From Diprion similis (taxonomy: Eukaryota; Arthropoda; Insecta; Hymenoptera; Diprionidae), in contig NC_060107.1 in the NCBI RefSeq assembly GCF_021155765.1, forward strand, positions 12,200,501 through 12,264,500: a DNA stretch of 64,000 bases. Direction: 5' to 3'. The notes beneath the pieces were generated by a model. It saw only the letters and a program-made list of their open reading frames with translations. It ran no database searches and was not told where the DNA came from. Shown here in pieces: positions 25,633-39,000 of this stretch (position 1 is the first letter of the stretch; each line of letters starts with the position of its first letter). Both the position numbers and the translations under genes were made by a program.

Positions 25633-25821
25633 TCAGTATATGATTGATATAATATATCCAATAAAGGCGCTCGTGAGCAATTGTACAGCTACCAGTCCAA
25701 TGAATAATAGTATTGCAACATAATCCAACTTAATATCTGGATTTGTAGATTCGGAATTTGGTTCGCTAGGATGAATTCTTAGGGCATTCGACCGAAAAGT
25801 CCGTATGATGTTCTCCTCCAT
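25633..25821 (-). CDS. Possible small membrane protein, 62 residues
   Basis: Intronless frame starting in a favourable context (AGAATGG). The N-terminal half is polar (MEENIIRTFRSNALRIHPSE then PNSESTNPDIKLD), and residues about 34-62 are one long hydrophobic stretch (YVAILLFIGLVAVQLL and following), the layout of a small tail-anchored or single-pass membrane microprotein. I do not recognise a family. The clean polar-then-membrane pattern is unlike the T-rich noise frames nearby, but length alone does not prove coding. It stands alone between two plus-strand genes. Confidence 0.3.
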   Translation of the reverse strand: MEENIIRTFRSNALRIHPSEPNSESTNPDIKLDYVAILLFIGLVAVQLLTSAFIGYIISIIY

Positions 25822-26395
25822 TCTAGTTTATTGCCTGTATATGTATTATAATCATTATAGTATATTACTTTCATAAAATTCTTATTATAATGTTCACCAA
25901 ATTCAATTCCGTATAGCTTCTTTTACAATCTAAATTATCGATTGACACGCAGATATAGGCTTCAATATTTATATGTATATCTATTATTACAAGGTTATTT
26001 GAAGCAATTCCATAACTCAAAAACATTTTCAAGTAACCTAGCAACCACTTTATGGGTTGAATACATTTCTTTGACTATTGTTGCTGCATTTGATTGAATG
26101 GTTGCCAAGCCTTGACTAAAACTATCCCAGAGCCACGTGTTATATATGTAGATTTTCAGAAATTTCTACGAACTTTCTCAGAATCCAAATTTCTGACAGT
26201 TTCTTAGTTTTTTTAAGAACCCCCTTGCTATATATGATACATAATTTTGCTCAGAAATGTTCTAAAACTATCCATGAAATTTATAAACAAAATTATGAGA
26301 AATTTCTGAAAAGTCTTTCACCAAAGAAAGAACGTGGATGAGGGAATTCGGACCGCATACTAAGTTTTATGAATAAATTGCCTTCTGCACAGAAT

Positions 26396-27062
26396 TGATT
26401 AACAAGTTATCAAAAAATTCGAATGTCCAACGTTCAAATTCGGTGCGCATGCGCAGAAATATAATCAACCGTTTGCATATTTATTCCAACAACTCGACCA
26501 ATGAAAGTCCGTTAATTCAAACTTTCGAACGTTCTTCCCCCACTCTCGGGCCGTCGCCCGTCGGCTGGCTCTATACAGGAATACAGGATACGTATGAACG
26601 AGTAGTCAGCAGTCAGTACACAAACAAACAGCAGGTCAGCGTGTAGCTCTGGAAAAAATATCGTCGCAACAAGTTTCACGGGCCGATATATTAGAAGCCG
26701 GATTCGTATCTCGTTCGAAAACAAAGTAATAAATAACCGATGAAGTTCTTTCCACAACTGTGAAGTTCGACGAGTTTGTGATCAGAATCGAAGGAGATAT
26801 TGACTTTTTGAATTTCATCGGTGATCCGACTTGAGTGAGCGTAATAACGCGTAAAATGGCGGTTGCATTTGAATGCAACGGTTGTTGACAGTTTGGCAAG
26901 TTCGGTCGAAGGGTGCGGCGTGCCGTTGATATTCTAGCACTTATTTCACGAGATAAATAAGTATATTCGCGTCGCTCTGAGCTCTCTGTCAGACGGGAAG
27001 CGTCGGGCTGCGATTCGAAACGTGTGTGCTGAAATTCTGAAATTTCTGCCCAAAATTGAACA
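26396..27062 (+). promoter_or_regulatory. Probable anillin promoter and 5' UTR
   Basis: Distinctly less A+T-rich than the preceding 3 kb and directly upstream of the anillin start codon. It contains a perfect palindromic NRF-1/Ewg-type site at 26444-26455. Overlapping open frames on both strands here look like a by-product of composition. The transcription start is not determined. Confidence 0.5.
26444..26455. promoter_or_regulatory. NRF-1/Erect-wing-type binding palindrome
   Basis: TGCGCATGCGCA, a 12-base perfect palindrome matching the known NRF-1 consensus YGCGCAYGCGCR; the insect homologue of NRF-1 is Erect wing. It lies about 610 bases before the anillin ATG. Confidence 0.6.
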
Positions 27063-30000
27063 ATGGATCCCTTCACTCAGGTAAGCGACGCTATGCGGAT
27101 TATACCCGATCCGACGCATTATTTACTTGGAATTGAACAGGATTACAAGACCCAAGTACGCGTTGACCGTTGTGTTCCATAAAATTTATGATCCAGGTAG
27201 TCTGGTCCTAATAATTTCACGATTGAAATACTCTTGACTATTTTGCAAGTTTAGAATGACTTCGAAGCAGTTGGGTTTGCGATATCTGAGTTTACTTCAT
27301 TTTTTTACGTTTTATTGAATTTTAGACGATACTAATTTTGCTACTAATGATTTCATATTAATATGCATCGTTAGATTGACGTTACGAACTTCAAGCTCCT
27401 ACAAACTGTTACATTTCTCTGCGGTTTTATCTTATTCAGCAATACTTACACGAGGCGAAATCAGTCTTGATCGAATTTAGTTTAATCAAGTGTAAATACA
27501 AAGTAATTCACCCTTAACATAGATCGAGATTTTAGGTTAAGGTTGCATTCTTCGGACGCCAATTCGTGTAATTTTAACCCTAATTGGTCAGCAGATCCGC
27601 ATAACGGTAACAGAGGATGAAATACACCCCAGCTCGAAAAATTGACACCCTGCTTCAACAATGAGTTCTAAAATTCTAGAAAAAATATCTGGATATTATT
27701 TAAAGACCATAGAAAAAGCTCTATCGGTTTTCTAACTGAAATCGATTGTTTAAATATTGTAAAACATCGGCAAAGTGAAGGTACTAAGAGACTCGACAAG
27801 GAGTTTGAAAAATGTTTGCAGTGACATTCACCCCAAGGGACCAATTAGGAATTAGGGTTAATAAAGCTCAGTTTATCTAGTCAGTAATTAAAGGCTGTGC
27901 ACTTTGTTTAACACATTTTTCACAATTCTTGTTTAAGGACAAAGTTATCGTATTATTAAACTTGTCATTGATGATCGGGCTTTCCTCGATTATACATAAA
28001 ATTCCTCGATTTTTTACACTCTCCTGTCTTCAGGTGATGTCATTTAGTCCAACTGCCTTCTGAGTCCTATTTTGATTATTTTGATTGTTCAAAAACTTTC
28101 CTGACCAGATTTTGTATCTGCTACTTGAGGAAAATAATCCCTCAAGTTTCTTCCGCATGTGTGAAAAATCTTTAAACATATATGAGAGAAGTACAGAATT
28201 ATACCTTTTACTGTTCCATTACACTGATCTACCTTATCCAAAATAGTCAAGTCTTGCTCACGAAACTACTACGTCATCCGATTTATGATATCCGAATTTT
28301 TTGGCCTACTTTAGCGAATGTTAGAACGTGCGAGAGCAAGGAGGGAAAAATTAGACACGCAATTGTCAAATGCTGGTCAGGATCTCAAAAAACGGCGGAG
28401 TCCACTGAAGGATGCTAATGCCATTTTAGCACAGGTTCCAGGTACGTTGGTCCATTTGTGTCTCTCATCATGTTCAGTTTGCATTGTTTGATTTTGCATT
28501 ATGCATTTTAGTACTGGAAAATCATGCTGCGGCTAAATCACCGGTTAAAGATTCTCCAGTTAAACAATCGCCGATTAAATCGCCGCGAAAGTTTTCTCCT
28601 ACTAAAATTCCTATCTCAACTCAAGAAGGCAAAGAATCCAACAAAGAGAATGGACAGAATCAAATATCCGGTGTCAGATCCAAGCTACATAGGCTGGGCA
28701 AGCTATACTCTGGTAAGTTGTGCTTGGTTGGTGCTGTCACACCTACACACATTGATATCATAAACTGGTTCCTGCATGCAATATAGATATGGTACCACCA
28801 AGGCAGATGCTAAACCATCTATGTGTAATAAGTACCGATCACAATGCCTCAAACATTAAAATTATCACTATATTCCAAAGTGAGAGAATTATTGGAAAGT
28901 CTTCATAATTTTTTAATGAATTTTTCAGAAATATGTCACGTTTTTCGGCTGTTCTAAGCAATATTCTGTAGAACTTCTGGAATAGTTTGAATTATTTTGA
29001 CAGTCTGAAGAATTTGACGAAATTCCATAGGGTTTTTAAAAAAACTCATATTCTTTTGGAACTTTATTTGCTAATAAACATCTGAAAAGCTCTGACTTTC
29101 CAGGTTTTTGATTATTTCTGGATATTAAGTAGAGTCAGAGGTGAAAAACTTGAGTTTTTTGTCTTCCAGACTATTTCTGCCCATGTGAAGTTAAAGATGA
29201 AAATTAGACCCATTTACTAGGAAAAACTGGTGTTTTCTTGACATTCCATTTCGCATCACAAAACCAAAAATATCGGATCCCTGGTCTTTTTGTATAGTTT
29301 TTGAGCATACTTTGTTATAGAAAACTGGGATGGAAACCTCAAAGAAAATATAATTTAATAGGAAACAGTTGGATACATATGTTTTTGAAATGCCATTTTT
29401 AGACTCTATTTAGGATCTATTTTTAGACAAACTAGAAGTACGAAAATTTTCGACAGTGATTGTCAAGAAATAACAAAGTTTTTTGATAAACCTGCTGAAA
29501 TTAATTTTCTGCACAGAAATCGAGATCTTTAGGAACAACTTATATAAAATTCTTAGAATTTGTCAATGAGACATCCTAATAACAATAATAAAATCTGAAA
29601 ACCATGGAAATTTGGATATAAAAAATCTTTTCCAGTAACAGAAATATCAGGACAGAATATCATAAGCTTTCAATTTTTTTTATTAACTTTTCTTTTCAGT
29701 AGTCACGATTCAATTAGAATTCTTATAAATATTTGAAAATAGTAAACGGTGTCTTGAAATAACTTTGAGGATTGCAAATGAAATGTATCTAATTACTTGA
29801 ATACATATTTCTTCAGAGGATTGCAGCCGTGAATTGAGTTCACCAATTCACAGAACAGAGGAAAAATTTGCAATTGAAGAAGAGTCGACCGATCAAAAAG
29901 CTGCTAAGCCAGGTGCAAGATTAGGCAGACTTGCTGCATTGGCTTCCACGATAAACAATTGGGAGGATGACCTATCTCATCCAATACTGGTGAGAAATTT

Positions 30001-33000
30001 GACGAATACTTGTACTGTAATGTTCACATTGTTTTTATCATAAAAAAGGGAAGAAAATACCAAGTGTGGATCACTTTTTGACACTAACTTATGATCGATG
30101 ATAAGCTACTACTTCACGCAAATTAGTAATGGAGTTAAATATGTTGTTGAATAGACCAAGTCAGTCGAAACTAAAGCGTCAAAGGTTCAAGCTAAGTTCA
30201 ATGAACAAGCAAGAAACGGCAGCAGCGAGCCTCAGCCAAGTACTAGCGGATTATCTAAACAACCGAGTACAAGCGGGTTGTTGAAGCATCAGAGTCCAAC
30301 TGGATTGTCAAAAATGTCGAGTACTAGCGGGCTATCCAAAAAGCCAAGTACGAGCAGCATATCGAAGCAAACCAGTTCAAACGTAGCATCCAGCAGTAAT
30401 CAAGCTAGCCGAGGAAAAGGTAGCCCCACCAAGCAACTCAAATGGGATCAAGCTGTGCTCGAAACCCTGGTAAGTGTAAAGTTTAATTTGCAATCTCAAA
30501 ACTTTGCATCTCTCTCATGGAGTGGTAGCTTATCCCAATATAAACTTGTTTGGTTGAATGTTCTCTCATGAAAGTTGTTAAGAAAGTTTTTAATGCTTCA
30601 TCATTTCAACTGCCCTTATAAGTTTAGTGGTATATTTTTTCATCAAAGAGGAAAGAGATTCTGTCGTTTCATGTGTTATTTGATTGAGAAATTATTAATT
30701 TAACTAGGAATTTTTTTGAAAATTTTCTCACAAGCTCGGCCTTTTGATTGGATTGAATTTAGATAAGAAAAATAATATCTGGCAGGTGAAAAATTGAAGA
30801 AATAATATGATGCAAATTTTTGTTCAACACACTGCTTGGAAATAACTTTATCTAACATTTTAATTCATCAGTAATCAATTGAAAAACCTGATCAGAGCCT
30901 GTATCAAATTTTGTCAACCCCCTTATGGCTGTTATAATGTAGTTTGACAAAAAATTCTAAATTATATCAGATTACGAACAGATTACTGTTACTTTCCAGA
31001 GTACCACACAAAGTTTTATGTGCTTCTGCATTAATGCTTATGTTAATTTCTTATGTGGATTGTGATGTGATTTTTATAAGTAATTGATGTTCGTTGAAAA
31101 AATCTATATAAGTTGCTTTCCTCTGAGGAAACTAGCATAACGTCAGGGCAACTTCAATGACTAGAAAGCATGTGGAAAACTTGAGGTAGTGGGAATAATG
31201 AGAAACGTTTGGACACTTTAAGAACAAATAATATAATTATCACGTGATAATAGGATAATATCAATATATGTATAATGCCCCCTTAACAATTTGACGCTTT
31301 GGAAAATGGTGCTGGTTAAAAAAAGCAAAGGTAAATTGATTGGAATTATTTTCAAGAGTTGATTAAGGATGAATGACAAGGTTCGTACTCACAGGCGGAA
31401 CCTGAAAAACTGGGAAAATTCAGATAATTTCTTACACCAGGGAAAAGTCCGGGCATTTCGAAAATGAGACTAGAATTTTGTGTCTGTCAAAAGAATAAAG
31501 TTTTTTTTATACAAAGTATTATCAGCCTCGACGAAAAAGAATACACTTAAAATTTTGTTTCGTTGCACCACTTTGTGCTTTCGTAATATTAAAGGTATTA
31601 GTATTAATGTGTAAAAAAATAGTCAATCATCAGCGGTATACTACTTGAAAGGTTACTGGAAAAATCCTCTTTTCATGCTGGAATACCTGGAAAGGTCAGG
31701 CAATTTCAGATTCCAAAAAGTGTACAAACCCTGAATGGATTGTAGAGTCTGAAAGAAAAGTTAGGAAAAGAGAAAAAACGGTTTTAAAAATCTCGAGTAA
31801 TATCATTTGTGCCAACAAAGGTGAACACAAATGAACCAACATCGCTACTAACAAGTGTTAAATATTACAAATGATTCTGAGCAAACTCGCATAACAGAAA
31901 CTAAGATATCAACAATTTGAGAAAAGACCTTATAATCAGAACATGTAAAACGATTAAATTCTGATATTTTATATCTGATTATAATTCTATTGAGCTCATT
32001 TAGCTCTACGACCTAATTCTAAATTGTCTAAAAGATATTCAACAAGTCTTCCATTATAGCACCGTTGTAACGAGTAAATTTAATTGTGTACCAGCATCTA
32101 TCATACCGTACTTTCGGAAATATATTTTATGCCCTTTGGAGATAACTACTTTTCAGATTTCTTTCAGTTGATCTCTAGAAATCTCTATGGTGAACAAAAT
32201 AAACCCAAAATCATCAGATTAGGATATAAAATATTGGATTTTAATCATTGTAAATATTCTAATTTTAAAAACGTTTCTCAAATTATTTATATTTTAGTTT
32301 GTACTGGTTGAATTTATTCATATTAGTTTTGATTATCATTGGTGCGAACAACACCAGATAGTTAGAGATCTTTTCGACGGTTGTTTCTTGATTCCTAAAT
32401 CTTGGATCTGATTTTACGGCACATTCATCCTGAAATCAGGGGATACTTTCTTTGTGCTTTGGATCTTTTTTCGCAACTGTGGGCTTGGTGGACTGGTATT
32501 TTAGAAATGAGGTCGATGGAAATAAACAGAAGTCTTAATAAGCCGTTGAAGAAAAAGTATAGGTTTCACAACGGTGTTTTCCAGGAGGCTCAAGGTTTTA
32601 CTCGTACTACCAGCAATTCTCGCCTTGTGTATGACTATAAGGGTTGTTCCCAGGGATCCAATTCAGATTCGGGGAAATCGTCGGCCGAGTTGACGTGGTC
32701 GAATAACGACCAGCAATTATCGGATGTGGATAGAAGATCACTGCCTAAAGTGATATCTTCTACTTCGAAGTTTGATGGAAATCATCATATAGAAGGAAAA
32801 AAACCGAGCGACGATAAGAGCGCTTCTAGGAGTCCTACAAAAACCTCGCATGCTAGCATTAATAAAAGTATTAGAACACCAGAGAATAATACACAGAGTG
32901 TAAGCTCCAGCACGAGTAGTGACAGTAACCCTATCCCGAATACTTCGTTAGCTTCAAAATTCGGCTATTCTTCACCTAAAAGCCCGATTCAGTCGCCAGG

Positions 33001-36000
33001 TTCGGTATTGAGCAAGGCTTCCATGTTCGAGTCTAAAGCCATGGAACCCAAGAGGAAGGATCCTGCCGAAATGACCCTGTCTGAGAGAATGGCTCTGTTC
33101 GAGCGAAACAAAGGAGAAGCTCCTCTGATCCCCAAGGCACCGCTATCAATGTCTGTTTCCAAAAAGCAATTGGAAGAGAAAGATCCACACAAGTCGCATC
33201 ACACCCCTGAAGGTAGATACACATTATATATTTTCTTTTTTGTTTGGAAACTCAAAATCAAAGGTTTGCATATTAATACATTGAACGTGTATATTCGAGT
33301 GAATAGCTGAAAAAGTCGGTTAATTTTCAAAATTTATATTTTGACAAACAATTATTTAGTTTGATTGGGGTTTGTGTTATTTAATAGTCTGAAAATTAGA
33401 CTTCATGTACTCGTTTTGAAAAAAATCAGTCAACAGGAAGCACTGTTATTTACAGTACTGTTATCCGTTTCACTCGGTGATGTGTTTCCCATGCCCACAA
33501 TATCTCAATAATGACTGAATTGATTCATTTCAAATTCGGAGACATCCGGATTTCGGGATAGTTGATCCTCTTTGCTACCATCCTATATTCTGTATTTATT
33601 GCCATTTCTTTTTGTCAATGGAATGAAGAAATATGTTAAATTTTGGATGGAAAATCGATCATCGACTTTAAACGTTCGCCCTTCTGTTGAATAAACAAAA
33701 TAAAAAAGCTTCAGATCGTATCAAAGAGGATAAAATATCCAAGAATTCTGTCTCGAAATTTGAATTGAGTCATTTTGAGCGAAATGGTTGACGTTATTAT
33801 TAATAGTTTATTAATTTATTCAAATAGAAAACACATGCGAATGAAGCTCCAACTATGTACTAATGAAATCATTGGTTATCAGGATGAAAATTTTTTAAAT
33901 TCATTAATTTTTTTTTAGCAGTTTACTCATGTACACTCCCTTAAATGTGGAATATTTAATCTTTTAGAAAAGCCCGTTTCATCTGCGCACAGTAGAGCTG
34001 ATGTCTCGAGTAAGAAAGTGATAGCTCAACGTGCTTTGTTTGAACACGGAGGTCAGACGCAAGAATTGGAAAACGACATTTTGCGAAATTCGCAAAATGA
34101 GAGACAACGAGAATTGGAAATGCTGAGGTCGCGGTTTAATCGTAACAAAGAAATGGCTCAAGCTGCCGCCGGTTCGTGCATCAGGACTAGCGAAAGCAGT
34201 GACGGAAAGCCTAACTCCCCAAAAAACTCACCAGTTTGTCCGGTCAGACCAACACCTGCTTCGGTATGATTGAAATACTCGTCAAAATCTGACCTCGAAA
34301 TCAATAAGTTGTCATTTAAGTGAATTTAGAGGGTTTATTTATGCAGGAGACCATCCCACCGCCTCCCCCACCTCCGCTTGGACAACTGCAGGACAGTGTT
34401 AGAAACGGTGATTCAATCGCAGTAAAATCGTCTCCCGTTAAGAGACAGGGTAAGCAGAATCACATTCTTTTCATCACAATCTCATCTTAGCTGGGTCAAG
34501 AATGTGTGGGGCGCATACAATTAGGTCGAAGTAGTGTTCAGAGCAAAAAAAGTGTTAGAACAAAGGTTCAAAAAGTCACTTAAGCTGATCTAGTTACGTA
34601 TAACTAAAAAAGTTTCCTGTGACTGGAAAATTTTTTTAAATCTCACTGCTAGATTCACACCTTGAATTTTAAATATCAATACTTTATTATGGTAACTTAA
34701 CTTAACGTAATTTTACTCTCTCAATTTTTCACCAAACAATTTACGTTGCTTGTCTAATTCAGATTAACAATTTTATTAAATTATTACATAAAAATTTTTA
34801 AATTAATTTTATCGTGCATGAATTCTCTGTAAAATATCGCAGTTAGATTTTGATATTAATTCATTTAGTACTAAATCACACGTTTATTATTTCTAAATTA
34901 TGAATAATAAAATCCATCATAGACGATATGTAGCATATACATATATGAATAGAATCAACTATTTTTCCTCAGAATCGGACAAACTGAATAAAATTTTCGT
35001 TAACAAAAGCGTGAAATGAAGTGATCACTGTGATGTTAATAACATGATGTTTGCAGTTGAAATCAAGTGTGTAAACATTTTTTTGTAAATTACGTACAAA
35101 CTTTTTAAATTATATTTATCTTGATGACATTTGGTTATATTTTTCAAACCTTTGCTCAGTTAAGATTTTGTTTTGACGAAACTTCGAGGTAATTTACATA
35201 TATTCTCTAACTCGCCAACTAATTATTCATGAATTCATGGTACGTTTTTTAATGATTTTATAGTGGCTAGGAGTCTGCCGAAACCGCAGCAAAACAAGAC
35301 TCAATTGGACGTCAAACGAATTCGAGTGTCTCCACCAAAGCCAGGACATCTTTATCCTAATCTCTCTGATATCGAGCTGACAGAAACAGAAACTGAGGGT
35401 GAAACGGAATACACCGTTGGGGATACAGAAGCGGAAACTGCAACACTGGATGAAAAGACAGAGACTGAAACAGAAGCGGAATACTATCTTGAGGTAAAGA
35501 TAGAGCGCAGAATTTGTGTCTCGCCTGATTGTTCAATTCGTTTGATTAATAATATCAATTTTCAATCAGCAGGAAGATACAGAATATGACAGTACCGAAG
35601 AAAGTGAAGGTATTGGTAACACCAGCCTTGGAAGAAGCATACTTAGAGTCGTAAGTCAACAGTCTGTCTTGAATAAAAAGGTGAGCCAGCTGTGATGAAT
35701 AAACATGTGGATGTGGACGTTTTTTTGAAATATCCGTTTGTTTATTCACACTTGTAACCTATCAAAGATTTGACTAGTGGAATGAAGTATGCTTAATATG
35801 CAACGAAACTTCTCGAGTCTGTGTCCCAGTCTCTAAAATAGTGAAGTGTTTATTTGGTATTAATTATGATAATAACCTACAAGATTTCCGTATCTGCAGA
35901 AACTAGATTCAACAAGCTGCATCTTTCGAACGATCATTCTGAAATAAAACTTTGTACTATTGCCTTTCTAATTTTTTTATTTTTTTTAGCCCAACCTTAG

Positions 36001-39000
36001 ATTAACACAAATTCTGTTTCTTCCTAACTTAGTACTTTAGCAAACCTTATCTTCGGAATGTTGATTTTGAAAGCAAAAGTTTTGTGGAACTTTTTTATTT
36101 CTCATTCTCTCGACTAGTTTTTTTTATTTCGACTGATGGAAATTAATCAAAAACATTTTAAGAAGTCCGCTGTTGATGAAGAAACTACACTTTCATCCAA
36201 CCATCGTATCTGCAATGCTGAATTTTGCACCAACGTCACGTGAAGGAGTGATGTGTAGTTACAAAGCTACTACTTGCTAAAGTAGTAATTCAGTAGAAAA
36301 CGGTCTTTGCATCCTTCTTCAAAAAATAATGATGTAACTACTCGACAATCGAACTGACAAGAAATAAGTCATATGCAACATTGCTCTCAGAATAATCGTT
36401 CCAAAGCTACTGCTTGCTAAAGTCTATTTTTGCAGATTTAGTAATCTTGGAGATTGTATTATAATGCAGAATTGAACACTTATAAATTTTTTCAGCGATC
36501 GATAGATCCAGATCCAGATAGTACAACGTCAGACATTTCCGTGCTGGACGAAATGGACGAGTATTTGGACGAGTGTTTAGCTCTTCAAGATGAGCAAAAC
36601 GCGGGTGTAGGAACGGAAGGACCAACTCCACCTAAATTAAACCGCGCAGGAAAAAGTCCTTCGGCTACTTCGCACAGCTTCAAGTATACTCAAGGGTAAG
36701 TAACAATCGGTGACTGAATGTATTGGAACTGTCTTCAGTCTCCTTATATTTCATCTGTACTTCACAGGCAGTCTTACCGTTCTCCAATCAAAATCACAAC
36801 GCCTGCATCTTCACCAAGAAAAGGCGAACAATATGTAGTGGAAGGAGATAATCACTTGCCTTTGATGCACAGCGTCAGCTTTTACAGAAGACAACAGTCT
36901 CAGGTAAATATTCATGAATAAGATTTTACGGGCTGAAGCTATTTTTTCGTTACAAAATTCTTAAACTTGTCTGGGTTTTCAGTCGAATAATTAAGTCGTA
37001 TTTTTACTTTTTCAACTCTAATTGATTACTCTCGGTGAATTTTACCCCAAACATTTTTCAAACCTCTCATAGAGTCCCTAAGTCGTGGAAATGAATCTCT
37101 TAGCGCCATTCTCATGCGAAATAAAGCGTTTTTCGACATTTTTGGTACTGTCTTTAACTTTGCCGATTTTTTTTACAATATTTAAATAACCAACTTTGGC
37201 TAGGAAAACTGAGAGAGCTTTTTCTGCGATCCTTAAACAATATCTAGATATTTTTTTTAGATCTTTAGAACTCATTTTTGACGGAAAATATCAAGTATGT
37301 GGTGAATTTCACACAGTGTGACCGTTATGCGATTCTACGGAAGTGTGACCAATTAAAGTTAAAGTAAACCATAATCGGAACAAATACAACTCACTGACAT
37401 TTAAAGAACTAACTAAAATCTTTGTTCAAAGAATGTTCAGAAATATGAATATTATAGGCAAAGAAAGGTACACTATACTGTAATATACTATACAGAACTG
37501 TAACAATATGACGTCACCCATGCTAAGATATATATTGCAAGATTTATGAAGTTCGATTGTATATTATGATCATATTATTTTATGTTTATCTACTTCAAAC
37601 ACACATCAAAATTGAAATTTCTTTCTCTAATGCAAAGATGCAATTATCGCAACATTCATAGTAACGAGTCTGAGATTAAAGTACACTTTCTTCATTACAT
37701 AATCCATATTTTTACACATACTGAATTTTCAAAACTTTATTCGACGTAAATTCCAAACCGGAAAATTCATGCTATTTTTTGATACTCTGTTCTTTCTTTA
37801 CCATAATTAACGCTCGGCGCACATTGAACAAATTTCAGACTCCAAAAACTCCCGTTCGTCACGTGACTCGAATCCCAGAGCCAGAACTTACAACGCCCAC
37901 TTCATCGTCGCAATTCGACGAAAGGGATGAATCTGTGCTTGTGCAAGAGAAAGTGAAGCGACTTCTAGAAGAGGTGTGCAAACAACAGACGGTGATAAGC
38001 CAGGCAAGCCAGGCTTTGAACTTGTGCAATGCTACTGTTGAATTCAGTGGTTCTAGAGAACAAGTTGAAGGGGAAAGGCTGTTGCTTGTTGCCAGTAAGT
38101 AGCCATTGGCTAAGTCATACTTCAAAATTTGATAGGGCTGTCTGAATGATGGACAAATCGAACCGAACATTCGAGTATTGTTCAAATAGTTCAAATTATT
38201 CACTTAATTCTATTTGTTCGAATAATTCGAATAATCTCAATAGTTTGAATCATTCTCATATAGTTTGAATTATTTGAGTTAGTTTAATGGTTCAAATTAT
38301 TTCAGTGATTTAATCAGTTTGACATATGCAAATTATTCGGCTGACTGTCAAAATTCTTTTTAACACTAAAATTAAGTGTAACTCTTGATATGAACTGGAA
38401 TCCTCCAACTCGCTTTTCACAGCTCACAGGCGGCAAGCTGCACTTCACGAGGTTCAGAGGTTGAAAGTAGAAGGAACATTGAGGCCTGCTGTTCCAGGCT
38501 CACCGGAGCTGCAAGAAAGTGGCTCTTTGACCATATCCGCAATAACGCTGCCCTTGAAACAGAATTATTTCCGCAACATGGACGCACGTAATATGTTTTG
38601 TATTTTAGGGGAAGATTCATTATCTTTACCTGTATTTCGAACTAACTAAAAACCGTTCGCTATTACAGAAAACTGTTACCACTTCGTCTGTCTTGTACGT
38701 CATCTGGATCATGTTGTAGCAACGCCTGTAGTCGTTGCCGAGCCTGGTGATTCTTGTCTTCGTTTTTCGTCGACGTTAAAACTCCAGGATCTTTACAGTG
38801 ATTTTAAAATCACGCTCGAACTTTATTCCCTTCAAACGAGGGCTGAAGTTCTTCCGCACGAGATCAAGTATCACATTCATAATAGTAAAAAGGTAGCTTA
38901 AACCAATTATTGCTTTCGTTTTAAGTCGAATGGTGCTAGAGCCAGTCTACCAAACGCGTTCAATATCAATTATTTTGGTTATTATCCGAATTTACACATT

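Larger units (their letters stand above)
22827..26395. other. Intergenic region between the TLC-domain gene and anillin
   Basis: Very A+T-rich. It begins with the TLC gene 3' UTR, then contains an ATT/ATC microsatellite (22978-23029) and one small minus-strand open frame (25633-25821) listed separately. Nothing else resembling a gene was seen. Confidence 0.55.

Noticed and set aside
26395-27076. Open frames on both strands before the anillin start
   Set aside because: Overlapping, unrecognisable, and located in the probable promoter and 5' UTR.
37078-37275. 65-residue minus-strand frame starting MSSKDLKKIS as a gene
   Set aside because: It lies inside a MITE whose second copy has stops in the same frame; probably chance.
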